DNA of 64,000 nt, from contig NZ_PVZB01000026.1 in assembly GCF_003002025.1 (NCBI RefSeq), positions 1 to 64,000 of the forward strand, in the 5' to 3' direction. Within the stretch, counting starts at the first letter, position 1, and every line of letters begins with the position of its first letter. The notes under the pieces are model-generated. The model searched no databases and had not been told where the DNA came from. It saw only the letters and a list, made by a program, of their open reading frames with translations. Source of the DNA: Paraburkholderia sp. BL25I1N1 (GTDB lineage Bacteria > Pseudomonadota > Gammaproteobacteria > Burkholderiales > Burkholderiaceae). Below, one piece after another: positions 9,891 through 18,883 of the stretch. The position numbers and the translations under genes are program-made.

Positions 9891-10871
9891 CTACGTCGCG
9901 TCCGCACCGCCCACCTGGCGCGCCTGGCGGCGTTTTTTGGCGGCGGCCACAGCAGGCAGCGGCACCGGCACCGCGCCCGACATGCCGTGCTCGATCAGAA
10001 AATCGCGGAACAGCCCAGCCACATGCGGCAGACGTTTGTCCGAGACGTGCATCACATACCAGTCGCGTTCGATCGGATTGGCGGACATGGGCAACAGCGC
10101 GAGCAAGCCCGCCTGAAACTCCAGCGAACAGGCGTGCAGCGACAGGAAAGCGATACCGAGTCCCGCTTCGACCAACTGCTTGATCGCCTCATTGCTCGAT
10201 AGCTCAGAGCCGATGTGAAGCTTGAGGCCCGCAAGGCGAAACAGATTCTCGACGGTCGAGCGCGTGCCCGAACCGCGTTCCCGCACGAACAGATTCGCGC
10301 TTTGCAGATCATCGAGCGACAACCGTTTTTTCTTCATCAGCGCATGCGAGGGCGAGGCGACGAATGCCATTGGATGTTTGGCGAACGCGGTCGCAGCCGT
10401 GCGCAATTCGCGCGGCGCGCTACCCATCACCGCGAGATCGATTTCATGCGTCGCCAGCATACGGATGATGTCGGCGCGATTGCCGACCTTGAACTGCACT
10501 TTCACTTGCGGACGCGATTCGGTGAATCGCACCAGAAACGGCGGGATCAGATACTCGGCGGTGGTAATCGCGCCGATGCGCAGCGTGCCGCCCTGCTCGC
10601 CGTGCAACGCGGCCAGATCGTCAGCCGCGCCGTTCCACAGGTCGAGGATCTCCAGCGCATAGCGGGCGAGGATCTCACCGGCCGCGGTCAGCTGCACGCC
10701 ACGGCCCACGCGCTGCAGGAGCGGTGCGCCCGCCGCCTCTTCCAGCAGCCGCACCTGTAGCGAAACAGCCGGTTGCGTGAGCCGCAATTCCTCGGCCGCG
10801 CGTGACACGCTGCCGAGCTTCGCAATCGTATGCAAGGTCTTCAACTGACGAAACGTCGCGGCTTTTAACAT
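9891..10871 (-). CDS. LysR-family regulator, CbbR/CysB-like subgroup
   Basis: 326 residues. The N-terminal HTH (SVSRAAEELRLTQPAVSLQVRLLEE) and the effector domain (LRIGAITTAEYLIPPFLVRFTESRP) resemble CbbR-type regulators. The C-terminus ends in a basic Ala/Lys tail. It is divergent from the broken ndh gene and lies upstream of the NCS1/FAD pair on the same strand. No carbon-fixation genes are nearby, so the CbbR likeness does not imply a RuBisCO role. Confidence 0.87.
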   Translation of the reverse strand: MLKAATFRQLKTLHTIAKLGSVSRAAEELRLTQPAVSLQVRLLEEAAGAPLLQRVGRGVQLTAAGEILARYALEILDLWNGAADDLAALHGEQGGTLRIGAITTAEYLIPPFLVRFTESRPQVKVQFKVGNRADIIRMLATHEIDLAVMGSAPRELRTAATAFAKHPMAFVASPSHALMKKKRLSLDDLQSANLFVRERGSGTRSTVENLFRLAGLKLHIGSELSSNEAIKQLVEAGLGIAFLSLHACSLEFQAGLLALLPMSANPIERDWYVMHVSDKRLPHVAGLFRDFLIEHGMSGAVPVPLPAVAAAKKRRQARQVGGADAT

Positions 10872-11028
10872 AAGTGAAAACCTATATGTCCCGTATAAAC
10901 ATTAAATTGTGCTGCGGTTTCCGCCGATTCTATACTGGCCTCACAGATGAGCCGGGAAATGTATGGAATCGCGCGCAACGCGGCGCCAGCACCGGCCCGG
11001 CACGAACAACCTCAGGAGGATAGCGATC

Positions 11029-12444
11029 ATGGCCGCAATCGATCAGCCGGCAGGCACGACAACGCAACGGGCGCAACAGGCGCAACGGGCGCACCACGCG
11101 CAGTCCGCGCAACGCATGGACAAGACGGCGGCGCATCGCGTCGTGATCGTCGGCGGTGGCGTGGGTGGGCTCGGGCTGGCCACGCGTCTGTCCGAATCGC
11201 TCGGGCGTGCGGGTCTCGCGCAGATCGTGCTGGTCGACCGCTGGCCCACGCATTTCTGGAAGCCCCTGCTGCACGAAGCCGCTTCAGGCCAACTCGATCC
11301 CGCGACCCATCAACTGCAATATGCAGTGCAGGCGCAACGCCATGGCTTCGAATTCGAACAGGGCGAACTCACCGAGCTCAATCGCGCGGAGCGGCATATC
11401 ACGCTGAGTGCATTGCATGACGCCGACGGCCGCGAAATTCTGCCGTCACGTCAGATCGCGTTCGACACGCTGGTGCTGTCCATGGGCAGCGTGACGCAAT
11501 ATTTCGGCGTGCCCGGTGCCGCTTAACATGCGTTGCCGCTCGAATCGGTCGCGCATGCGGAAGCTTTCCGCCGCAAGCTGCTCGATGCCTGTCTGCGTGC
11601 GAATCACGCACGCCGGGCGCGGACCGCGCAGGCGGACACGCCGGTGTCGATCAACATCATCGGTGCGGGCGCAACCGGTGTCGAACTCGCCGCCGCGTTG
11701 CGCGACACAGTACGTCTGCTGAATCGCTACACGCCCTTCTCGCTCGATCCGGTACGCGACTTCCGCATCCGTTTGATCGAAAGCAGCGGGCGCGTGCTGC
11801 CCGCTTTGTCCGAAACGATTTCAGCGCGCGCGCAGCGCATGCTCGCCACTCTCGGCGTGGACGTGCTGAGCGCAACACGCGTCACCGAAGTGCGCGCCGA
11901 CGCCGTGCTGACCGACGGCGGGGCTCCGCTCGCCAGCGACATCGCGATCTGGACGGCGGGCATCTCGGGACCGCCTGTCTTGCGCACGCTGGACGGCATC
12001 GCGGTGAATCGCAACGCGCAGATTCAGGTGAATCGCACCTTGCAGTGCACGAACGACGCAAACGTATTCGGCCTCGGCGACTGCGCGGCCTGTCCCGCCG
12101 ACGACGCCGGCGCGTTCCTCGCGCCGCGCGCGCAGGTCGCGCATCAGCAGGCGCTGTTTCTTGCGCGTGCGTTGAAGTGCCGGATTGCGGGCAAAGCGCT
12201 GCCCGAGTTCGTGTACCGCGACGCCGGCACGCTGGTCGGCTTCGGGCGTGAAGGCACTATTGGCAGCCTCAGCAGCAGCTTGCTGACGCAGCCGGTGTTC
12301 GTCGACGGATGGCTGGCCACCGTGGTCTACAAGCTCATCTATCGGCGGCACGTGATGACGCTGACCGGCTTCGCGCGCATGGCGCTCGATTCGGCGAGCC
12401 ACTGGCTGCGCAGACGCGTGCACCCGGTGATTCGTCTGCACTAA
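11029..12444 (+). pseudogene. ndh: Type II NADH dehydrogenase (NDH-2), interrupted by an in-frame TAA
   Basis: The ATG at 11029 follows a perfect AGGAGG (11014-11019). The first half runs to TAA at 11524-11526, and the same frame continues without further stops to TAA at 12442-12444, 472 codons in all. The first half has the FAD motif VVIVGGGVGGLGLATRL and HFWKPLLHEAASGQLD; the second has the NAD-binding INIIGAGATGVELAAAL and the FAD-site segment NVFGLGDCAAC. These are the two halves of one NDH-2, a membrane-associated NADH:quinone reductase. The stop sits where homologues, as I recall them, have Glu in a G-(A/V)-x-E-H-A motif, so one GAA-to-TAA change explains it. The second half alone could only start at a TTG with no ribosome site. 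Pseudogene or sequencing error. Confidence 0.85.
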
Positions 12445-12701
12445 ATAAAACATCCCTGCTCACGCGCCGGCCGATGCGATCGGTTCGGCAAGTGAGCGGC
12501 CGTTCCCTGCTTCAATCCACCGCATCTGAAACGCGTCTGCCGCGGAACCGCGCGCACCACCGCCCGCTCGCGCTTCACGTCTTCGGCGCCATATCGGCGA
12601 CGCCTGCCAACTCCCTCGCATTCCGCACAATCCAATCTCCGTTTCCGTTCGATCCAGTCCTCATGCCAGGTCGGAGCGACTCGCTGAACGCGATCGCGCC
12701 A

Positions 12702-12715
12702 TGACGATCCTGTCA
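12702..12715. promoter_or_regulatory. CusR-type box candidate 1
   Basis: TGACGATCCTGTCA is an inverted repeat TGAC-N6-GTCA. The E. coli CusR/PcoR copper box has the core TGACAANNTTGTCA, so this is a plausible site for the OmpR-type regulator encoded downstream. Confidence 0.5.
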
Positions 12716-12756
12716 CGCGTGTCACGCACCGCAACAAAAGATGCACACGACATATA

Positions 12757-12770
12757 TGACGGAATTGTCA
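12757..12770. promoter_or_regulatory. CusR-type box candidate 2
   Basis: TGACGGAATTGTCA, continued by TG, matches the spacing and the right half (TTGTCA) of the CusR/PcoR box exactly. It lies 70-80 bp before the small ORF that leads the two-component genes, consistent with autoregulation. Confidence 0.6.
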
Positions 12771-12839
12771 TGTTTATCTCATGCTGGCAGCGATCAGGTA
12801 TCCGTACGATAGGTGCGTCCCGTCCTCAAAGTGAACCGT

Positions 12840-13226
12840 ATGCGCCACTTTCAACGAATGCGAAGCCTGACGATGCGCATCACGCATTTCGGCGCAAACG
12901 TCCCCGGGCGCTGGGAGCGACTGCGCATCGATCATCCGGTCTCGCTCGGGGCCGCGCTGCTCGTCATTGCACTCAGTTCGCTGGCGTTCTGGTGGAATCA
13001 ACCTGACGGGCTGTTCGACGGCGGCGACCCCGCCTGTCCTTCGGCATATGGACCGCCCGCGGGTCCGCAGGAGCCGTTCATCGAGCGAGGCCTGCTCTCG
13101 CTCGAGGTATTTTCCACGATGACCCGCACCATGCCGCGGCCCTCCGGTCCGCCCGCCGCAGCGCATCACGAGCTCGATGCACCCAATGCCTCCGTGTCAT
13201 GCGCGCCCACTCGCGCCGGCCGCTGA
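12840..13226 (+). CDS. Small single-pass membrane or secreted protein, unknown function
   Basis: 128 residues from the ATG at 12840 (an upstream GTG at 12813 is possible). One hydrophobic segment, SLGAALLVIALSSLAFWW, is followed by a Pro/Gly/Met-rich tail with two Cys and an HH pair. It ends 21 bp before the response regulator and lies just downstream of two CusR-type boxes. No family recognised. It could be a metal-responsive accessory protein, or a chance frame in GC-rich DNA. Confidence 0.4.
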   Translation: MRHFQRMRSLTMRITHFGANVPGRWERLRIDHPVSLGAALLVIALSSLAFWWNQPDGLFDGGDPACPSAYGPPAGPQEPFIERGLLSLEVFSTMTRTMPRPSGPPAAAHHELDAPNASVSCAPTRAGR

Positions 13227-13247
13227 CCGGCAGCACTGAAAAAAATC

Positions 13248-13931
13248 ATGCGCATCCTGATCGTCGAGGACGAAATCAAAACCGGCACGTATCTTCGGAA
13301 AGGCCTGACCGAAGCGGGCTTTATCGTCGATTGGGTGGAAGACGGCGTGACCGGCCAGCACCGGGCGTTGACGGAGGACTACGATCTGATCGTGCTCGAC
13401 GTCATGCTGCCCGGCCAGGACGGCTGGACGTTGCTGAAAAACCTGCGCCGCACCCATTCGACTTCCGTCCTGCTGCTCACCGCGCGCGACGAGGTGGACG
13501 ACAAGGTGCGCGGCCTCAACATGGGCGGCGACGACTATCTCGTCAAGCCGTTCGACTTCGCCGAACTGCTGGCCCGTGTGCGCTCCATTCTGCGACGTGG
13601 CCAAACCCGCGACGCCGCCTCGCTGCAAGTATCCAACCTGGTGCTCGACCTGACGCGCCGCAAGGCCACGCGCCACGGCGACATGATTCTGCTCACGGCC
13701 AAGGAATTCGCATTGCTATGGCTGCTGATGCGCCGTCAGGGCGAAATCCTGCCGCGTTCGACGATCGCTTCCCAGGTGTGGGACATGAACTTCGACAGCG
13801 ACACCAATGTCGTCGACGCCGCGATCCGCCGCCTGCGCGCAAAGGTCGACGACAACTATGAACCCAAGCTGATCCACACCGTGCGAGGCATGGGCTACGT
13901 ATTGGAAGAGCGCGGCCCGGCGCAGCCATGA
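13248..13931 (+). CDS. OmpR/PhoB-family response regulator, CusR/IrlR-like
   Basis: 227 residues. The receiver domain has acidic residues VEDE, the phospho-acceptor Asp in LIVLDVMLPGQDGW, and the switch Lys in DDYLVKPFDF. The C-terminal winged-helix domain ends with IRRLRAKVDDNYEPKLIHTVRGMGYVLE. The closest family type is the heavy-metal regulators CusR, CopR and IrlR. The stop overlaps the kinase start by four bases (ATGA). The putative targets are the TGAC-N6-GTCA boxes at 12702, 12757 and 15365. Confidence 0.93.
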   Translation: MRILIVEDEIKTGTYLRKGLTEAGFIVDWVEDGVTGQHRALTEDYDLIVLDVMLPGQDGWTLLKNLRRTHSTSVLLLTARDEVDDKVRGLNMGGDDYLVKPFDFAELLARVRSILRRGQTRDAASLQVSNLVLDLTRRKATRHGDMILLTAKEFALLWLLMRRQGEILPRSTIASQVWDMNFDSDTNVVDAAIRRLRAKVDDNYEPKLIHTVRGMGYVLEERGPAQP

Positions 13932-15343
13932 TTCGACGTCTACTCGCGGCGCTGCTCGTGCCGCGGACTTTGCGCGCGAGGCTGTCGATCCTGTTCGCGC
14001 TTTCGACCTCAGTGCTACTCATATTCAATGGCGTATTGCTGTATCACGGCCTGAAAACGCGTATCGAAGCGGCGTCGGCTCGCGAGATGACCACGACCCT
14101 CGCCGCGCTGCAATTGCGTCTCCACACCATGCCCAGCATCCAGGCGGTCAGCGCGGATCGCGAGACGTGGCACAACCAGTTATACGGTCATCAGAACCTC
14201 GATATCGCGCTATTCGACGCGCACAGCGCACCGCTCATCCGCACCAACGGCTACTGGCCGAATGCGCAGACGATGACCGTCAGCACCGACCTCGCGCCGG
14301 TACGCGTGTCGATCGCAAATCTGCCGCTGCGCTTTCTGGTGGCGATGGCGCCGCTCGGCGATGGCGCCGGCACGCAGGTGCGAGTGGTCGTCCAATACGA
14401 CGCGAGCGGCGAACGCGCGCTACTGCGCGCCTATGCGCTCAACGTTCTGGTCGTCATCGTGACGGGCACGCTGGTGAATGCGCTGCTTGCATGGTCGATC
14501 GCGCGTTTCGGACTGCGGCCGCTGGCCCGTTTGACGGCGCGCGCCGAGCAGATCTCCAGCCGCCATCTTGCGGAGCCCTTGCCCGAACACGAGATGCCCG
14601 GCGAACTAAAGGAACTGAGCCGGGCGTTCAACCGGATGCTCGCGCGCCTGCATGAGTCGTTCACGCGTCTCACGCAATTTTCGTCCGACCTTGCGCACGA
14701 CATGCGCACTCCGCTCACCAATCTACTGGCTGAAGCGCAAGTGGCACTCTCTCAACCCCGTTCCGCCGACGAATATCGCAGCGTGATCGAATCGAGCGTG
14801 GACGAATGCCAGCGCCTCGCGCGCCTGATCGACAGCATGCTGTTTCTCGCGCGCGCGGACAGCGTTCGCCACCGCTTGACGCTGCAGTGTGTCGATGCAG
14901 GCGCCGAAGCGCTGCGCATTGCCGGCTATTACGAAGTCATGGCCGCCGACGCCGGCGTCGAGATCGTCGTCTCGGGCAACGCGCGCTTCGAAGGCGATGT
15001 GCTGATGGTGCAGCGGGCGCTCAGCAACCTGATTTCAAACGCGTTGACCCACGCGCCGCGCGGCAGCATTGTCGACGTGCGGTGTGCGGAACGCCGGCGC
15101 CATGCGCACATATCGGTATCGGACACCGGCGCCGGCATCGCGACGCCGCATCTGGAGCGCATCTTCGACCGTTTCTACCGGGTCGATCCATCGCGGCATA
15201 ACTCGGCGAGCGGCACCGGCCTCGGACTCGCCATCGTCAAGTCGATCATGGACGAACATGACGGCGAATGCAGCGTGGAAAGCGTACCGCATTTGCGCAC
15301 TACCTTCAGCCTGCGCTTTCCGAAGCATCCACCGATCGGCTAG
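13928..15343 (+). CDS. Sensor histidine kinase, heavy-metal sensor (CusS/IrlS-like) type
   Basis: 471 residues. Two membrane segments (about residues 20-40 and 165-185) flank a periplasmic sensor of about 120 residues. A HAMP region follows, then the H-box SSDLAHDMRTPLTNLL, the N-box NLISNALTHAP and the G-boxes DTGAGI and GTGLGLAIVKSI. It phosphorylates the regulator with which it overlaps. The signal cannot be assigned from sequence; the family and the boxes suggest a metal or other periplasmic stress. Confidence 0.92.
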   Translation: MIRRLLAALLVPRTLRARLSILFALSTSVLLIFNGVLLYHGLKTRIEAASAREMTTTLAALQLRLHTMPSIQAVSADRETWHNQLYGHQNLDIALFDAHSAPLIRTNGYWPNAQTMTVSTDLAPVRVSIANLPLRFLVAMAPLGDGAGTQVRVVVQYDASGERALLRAYALNVLVVIVTGTLVNALLAWSIARFGLRPLARLTARAEQISSRHLAEPLPEHEMPGELKELSRAFNRMLARLHESFTRLTQFSSDLAHDMRTPLTNLLAEAQVALSQPRSADEYRSVIESSVDECQRLARLIDSMLFLARADSVRHRLTLQCVDAGAEALRIAGYYEVMAADAGVEIVVSGNARFEGDVLMVQRALSNLISNALTHAPRGSIVDVRCAERRRHAHISVSDTGAGIATPHLERIFDRFYRVDPSRHNSASGTGLGLAIVKSIMDEHDGECSVESVPHLRTTFSLRFPKHPPIG

Positions 15344-15364
15344 GTGAAGCACGCGCCCGCACGA

Positions 15365-15378
15365 TGACAAAACTATCA
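15365..15378. promoter_or_regulatory. CusR-type box candidate 3, upstream of carbonic anhydrase
   Basis: TGACAAAACTATCA continued by TG; twelve of sixteen positions match the 12757 site, and the left half TGACAA matches the E. coli CusR core exactly. It lies between the kinase stop and the carbonic anhydrase start, suggesting the latter is a target of the two-component system. Confidence 0.5.
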
Positions 15379-15531
15379 TGCGGTGATCACTACGGTCTCA
15401 TCCCGCGTCCCGCACAATGTCCGTGCCTGTTCGATATTGATCAGTCATCCCAATCAACCCGCAGAGGGGTCGATGAAACATTGCACAAGCGCACTCCCCA
15501 ATGCGAATGTTGCATCAACGGAAGCCCGTTC

Positions 15532-16158
15532 ATGACATCTCCGAAACACATGCTCGTCGAAAACCTTGCCTGGTCCGACGAAATCATCACCCGCGATCCC
15601 GCTTATTTCCGGCGCCTCGCCGGCAATCAGCAACCGAATGTGCTGTGGATCGGCTGCTCCGACAGCCGCGTGCCGGAAGCCATTACGCGGGCGAAGCCCG
15701 GCGAGATTTTCGTACATCGCAACATCGCGAATCTCGTCGCCGATAACGACGAGAGCCTGTCGAGCGTGCTCGAATACGCAGTCACCGTGCTGCAAGTGGA
15801 ACATGTGATCGTCTGCGGGCATCACTGCTGTGGCGGCGTGCAGGCGGCATTGCGACCGCCCGCGCCCGAGTTGCCGAACGTCAATCGCCGCATTGGAGGA
15901 ATTCGCCGGTTGTGCGCGCTGCACACCGCCGAATTGCGCGAGCTGCCGAGCTTCGAGGCGCGTGCGGATCGACTCGCCGAGCTCAATGTGCTGGCGCAAG
16001 TGCAGGCGCTGCAAGCCATGTCGCTGATTCAGCGCGCACCGCGCCCGGTGCGGATTCACGGCTGGATCTTCTCCATGCACGAAGGACGTTTGAAGACATT
16101 GACTGACACGCCCTGGCCCGCGAACTACGACACGAATGCCGAGGCCGCAGCGGGCTGA
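15532..16158 (+). CDS. can: Beta-class carbonic anhydrase
   Basis: 208 residues from the ATG at 15532 (GGAAG upstream). Zinc ligands are in place: Cys42 and Asp44 in GCSDSR, and His97 and Cys100 in CGHHCCGGV. The canonical motif is GHSxCGG, so the extra His98 and Cys99 are unusual. HRNIAN is also conserved. It interconverts CO2 and bicarbonate in the cytoplasm. It follows the kinase by 188 bp, with a CusR-type box in that gap, and converges on argP. Confidence 0.93.
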   Translation: MTSPKHMLVENLAWSDEIITRDPAYFRRLAGNQQPNVLWIGCSDSRVPEAITRAKPGEIFVHRNIANLVADNDESLSSVLEYAVTVLQVEHVIVCGHHCCGGVQAALRPPAPELPNVNRRIGGIRRLCALHTAELRELPSFEARADRLAELNVLAQVQALQAMSLIQRAPRPVRIHGWIFSMHEGRLKTLTDTPWPANYDTNAEAAAG

Positions 16159-16193
16159 TAGCCTCTGCGCCAACCGGTCGGCGTCCCTGCAGG

Positions 16194-17087
16194 TCAGTCC
16201 AGAAACTCGGTCGCCCGCTTGCGCAGCACCGCGCCGAAGTCGTCGAGCCAGCCGATCGACAAACGCCAGCTCTGCCAGTAGAGATCGACGTCGATATGCT
16301 TGCCGGGCGCGATCTCCACCAGTTCGCCGCTGGCCAGATGCGAGGCGATCATGCGCTCCGGGCACATGCCCCAGCCGAGGCCCGTGACACAGGCACGCAA
16401 GAAACCGGCGACGTGCGGAATCCAGTGCAACGGCGGATCGACTTCCGCGCGCGTGATGCGGCGCATGAAGCGCTTTTGCAACTGGTCCTTCGGATTGAAA
16501 TCGACGCAGGGCGTGCGCCGCAAGCTCTCGCGCGTCACGCCGTCGGCAAAGTGGCGCGCGAGAAAGTCCGGTGAACAGACCGCCAGATAACGCATCCGGC
16601 CGAGACGCGTGGAGCGGCAACCCTGCACCGGCTCGGCTTGCGTGGTGACCGCGCCCTGCACGCTGCCGTCGCGAATCCGCTGCGCGGTGTGGTCCTGATC
16701 GTCGATCACCAGATCGAGCAGCATCTCCCGCTCGACGCAAAATGGCGCGACCGCGTCGATGAACCAGGTGCCCACGCTGTCGTCGTTGACGGCGATGCGC
16801 AGCGCCGGCCACGCTTCAACCAGCGCGCCGGGCAGCGCCGGTAGCCGGCCGGTCAGTTCCGCTTCGAGTAATTGCACGCGTTCGGTGTGGCGGCACAGCA
16901 GCGCGCCCGAGGTGGTCGCGACGCAGGGCTGGCCGCGCTTCACCAGCACGCTGCCCACGCGCTCCTCCAACAGTTTGACCCGCTGCGATACCGCGGACGG
17001 CGTCACATTCAGTTCGCCGGCGGCACGGTCGAACGAGCCGTGGCGCACCACGGCGGCCAGCGCATCGAGCAACGCATAGTCGAGCAT
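16194..17087 (-). CDS. argP: LysR-family regulator ArgP/LysG (IciA)
   Basis: 297 residues. The N-terminal HTH SFDRAAGELNVTPSAVSQRVKLLEERVG and the following VLVKRGQPCVATTSGALLCRHTERV match the ArgP/LysG group. It is divergent from lysE with 97 bp between the starts, the conserved arrangement in which the regulator senses lysine or arginine and activates the exporter. Confidence 0.92.
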   Translation of the reverse strand: MLDYALLDALAAVVRHGSFDRAAGELNVTPSAVSQRVKLLEERVGSVLVKRGQPCVATTSGALLCRHTERVQLLEAELTGRLPALPGALVEAWPALRIAVNDDSVGTWFIDAVAPFCVEREMLLDLVIDDQDHTAQRIRDGSVQGAVTTQAEPVQGCRSTRLGRMRYLAVCSPDFLARHFADGVTRESLRRTPCVDFNPKDQLQKRFMRRITRAEVDPPLHWIPHVAGFLRACVTGLGWGMCPERMIASHLASGELVEIAPGKHIDVDLYWQSWRLSIGWLDDFGAVLRKRATEFLD

Positions 17088-17184
17088 TAGCGTTCCTTAA
17101 TCGGCATTAAGTGAATTAGCTTCTCTTACGATCGGCAAACCCGCAGACTAGCTTCGTTCGCGGCTCCCGTCTACTGGATCGATT

Positions 17185-17802
17185 ATGAATTGGCTGTCTT
17201 TTTCCCACGGCGCCGCCTTGTGCGCATCCCTGATCGTGACCATCGGCGCGCAGAACGCCTTCGTGCTGCGTCAGGGCATCATGCGCTCGCATGTTGGCAA
17301 AATCGTCGTGCTGTGCGCGCTGTCGGACTTCATTCTGATCGGCGCGGGCGTGGGCGGCGCATCGGTGCTGGTCGAGCGCTATCCCCTGTTCGTCCACGCG
17401 ATGCTGTACGTCGGGCTCGCCTATCTGGCGTGGTTCGGGATCAATGCATTGCGACGCGCGGTGCGGCCGGAGCATGCGGTGCTGGATGGCGAGAACGTGA
17501 GCGCGGCGCCCGTGCAGCGCGCCGTGCCGATCATTCTGATGACGCTCGCGTTCACGTGGCTCAATCCGCACGTGTACCTCGACACGTTCCTGCTGATCGG
17601 CACGGCCGGCGCACGCGAGCCCGAAGGCGCGCGGGTCGCCTTTGCGCTGGGTGCGATGGCCGTCAGCGGAATCTGGTTTATCGGTCTGGGTTACGGTGCG
17701 CGCGCTCTCGCGCCGCTCTTCAAGCGGGCGACGGCATGGCGCGTGCTGGATGGCGCGATCGGCAGCATGGTGCTCCTGCTCGCGGTGACACAGTTGCGGT
17801 AA
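17185..17802 (+). CDS. lysE: LysE/ArgO-type basic amino acid exporter
   Basis: 205 residues with about six membrane segments. GAALCASLIVTIGAQNAFVLRQG at the N-terminus and TWLNPHVYLDTFLLIG are diagnostic of the LysE superfamily. It exports lysine or arginine across the inner membrane under control of the divergent argP. Confidence 0.93.
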   Translation: MNWLSFSHGAALCASLIVTIGAQNAFVLRQGIMRSHVGKIVVLCALSDFILIGAGVGGASVLVERYPLFVHAMLYVGLAYLAWFGINALRRAVRPEHAVLDGENVSAAPVQRAVPIILMTLAFTWLNPHVYLDTFLLIGTAGAREPEGARVAFALGAMAVSGIWFIGLGYGARALAPLFKRATAWRVLDGAIGSMVLLLAVTQLR

Positions 17803-18065
17803 GCGGCGTGGGCGCGGTCGTCGTTGCACGATGTCGGTGAGCACACAGCACGCCCCACAGTACGGAGCGCCCTGCGCCACGGCGAACCGTCTATAGCGTT
17901 CCCGCCTGGACGCAGCCGAGCGCGGACGCCTTCAACGCAGCCGCGGCGCGCGTTGAACATTCGAGATTACGAAAAACGCTTTCCACATGCGTGCGATGAA
18001 CGCCTTACCACGGCCAGTGGTTGCGCTCAACGAGTCAGAAGTCTGCGCATCGGATTCGGCGCTGC

Positions 18066-18284
18066 TTACCCGTGACTGTCGATCCACGCACGCGCCCATT
18101 CGAGACCCGCGCGTTGCGCTTCGTCTTCGGTATCGAAGTAGGCGAGAATGCCCGACGCTTCGACCAGCTTGCCGGCGAGCGTGATGGTCCCGCTAGCGCC
18201 GTACCGCTCGGGCTGCAAAATGTCCTCCTGCTGCAAGATGGCGTGACCCCAGACGGTGTAGCCGTGATAAGTCTGGGACTCCAT
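18066..18284 (-). CDS. Small conserved protein, unknown function
   Basis: 72 residues, acidic to neutral, soluble, starting MESQTYHGYTVWGHAI and ending ARAWIDSH. The segment YFDTEDEAQRAGLEWARAWID looks like a compact alpha/beta fold. Its ATG overlaps the stop of the upstream gene by one base (TAATG), so the two are translationally coupled. Proteins like it occur in Burkholderia-type genomes without assigned function. Confidence 0.7.
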   Translation of the reverse strand: MESQTYHGYTVWGHAILQQEDILQPERYGASGTITLAGKLVEASGILAYFDTEDEAQRAGLEWARAWIDSHG

Positions 18285-18634
18285 TAACGTGTCACCTCAG
18301 GCGTGACACCTCCAGAGCTGACTCGCAGCACATTACCCTCGGGCGTGATCTGCCGCGGAATCTCGGACATGTCCGGTGCGTGTGCAGGCACGCTTTCCCG
18401 CCGATCCGATTTCGCGACGAGTCTCCCAACCGGCGCCGGCGCGGTGCGCGTGCGAGCTTTCATTGCGTGGGGAACGATGTGCCGACTCGCGACAGGCCGA
18501 CGGGCAACGACTGCGCAATGCGGCTTGCCAACTCGCGCTTCCGGTGGGTTCCAGACCTCGACATAGTGCTCGCCGGCCATTGCCGTTGAAGCCGCCACGC
18601 ACAGCATGATGCCCAAGCCCAAAAATCGAAACAT
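18284..18634 (-). CDS. Small secreted protein with signal peptide, unknown function
   Basis: 116 residues. An N-terminal signal (FLGLGIMLCVAASTAMA, cleavage before GEHYVEVWNPPEAR) precedes a basic Pro-rich mature part. GGGAGAG stands before the ATG at 18634. It is coupled by a one-base overlap to the 72-residue gene downstream, suggesting joint function. No domain recognised. Confidence 0.7.
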   Translation of the reverse strand: MFRFLGLGIMLCVAASTAMAGEHYVEVWNPPEARVGKPHCAVVARRPVASRHIVPHAMKARTRTAPAPVGRLVAKSDRRESVPAHAPDMSEIPRQITPEGNVLRVSSGGVTPEVTR

Positions 18635-18883
18635 GTTCTCTCCCTATGCTCCGCCGCACGCGCCGCCGCCGTTGCAGCAGCGCGACGAGATTCCATGCAG
18701 GATACTGTACATCCATACAGGTTTTTGCGCAATCCAACGATCGTCGCAGAGCAGTTTGCGCTCCGGGCATGACGCCCATGCGTACTGAGGATGAGAACCT
18801 AGCCGCCGACTGGATTGCGAGCGACTAGCAAACTGTGAGTGGGCTGTGGCAGGCAGAGAAGCCGTCTTGATTCAATCCGCTTG

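Larger units (their letters stand above)
12445..12839. other. Upstream region of the two-component cluster
   Basis: No supported gene. It carries two TGAC-N6-GTCA dyads (listed separately) and a direct repeat of TGTCACGC at 12711-12727, and probably holds the promoter of the small ORF and the regulator/kinase pair. Confidence 0.55.

Noticed and set aside
9891..10871. CbbR-like regulator taken as evidence for a RuBisCO operon
   Set aside because: No cbb genes lie nearby; the neighbours are a permease and an FAD oxidoreductase.
11533..12444. Second half of ndh read as an independent gene
   Set aside because: It could start only at a TTG without a ribosome site and would lack the N-terminal FAD motif; it is the same frame as the upstream half.
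12774..13169. Minus-strand frame of 131 codons opposite the small membrane ORF
   Set aside because: No ribosome site, no hydrophobic or domain pattern, and it overlaps the better-placed plus-strand frame.
16194..17802. argP/lysE divergent pair
   Set aside because: A standard, well-described arrangement; annotated but not worth a finding.
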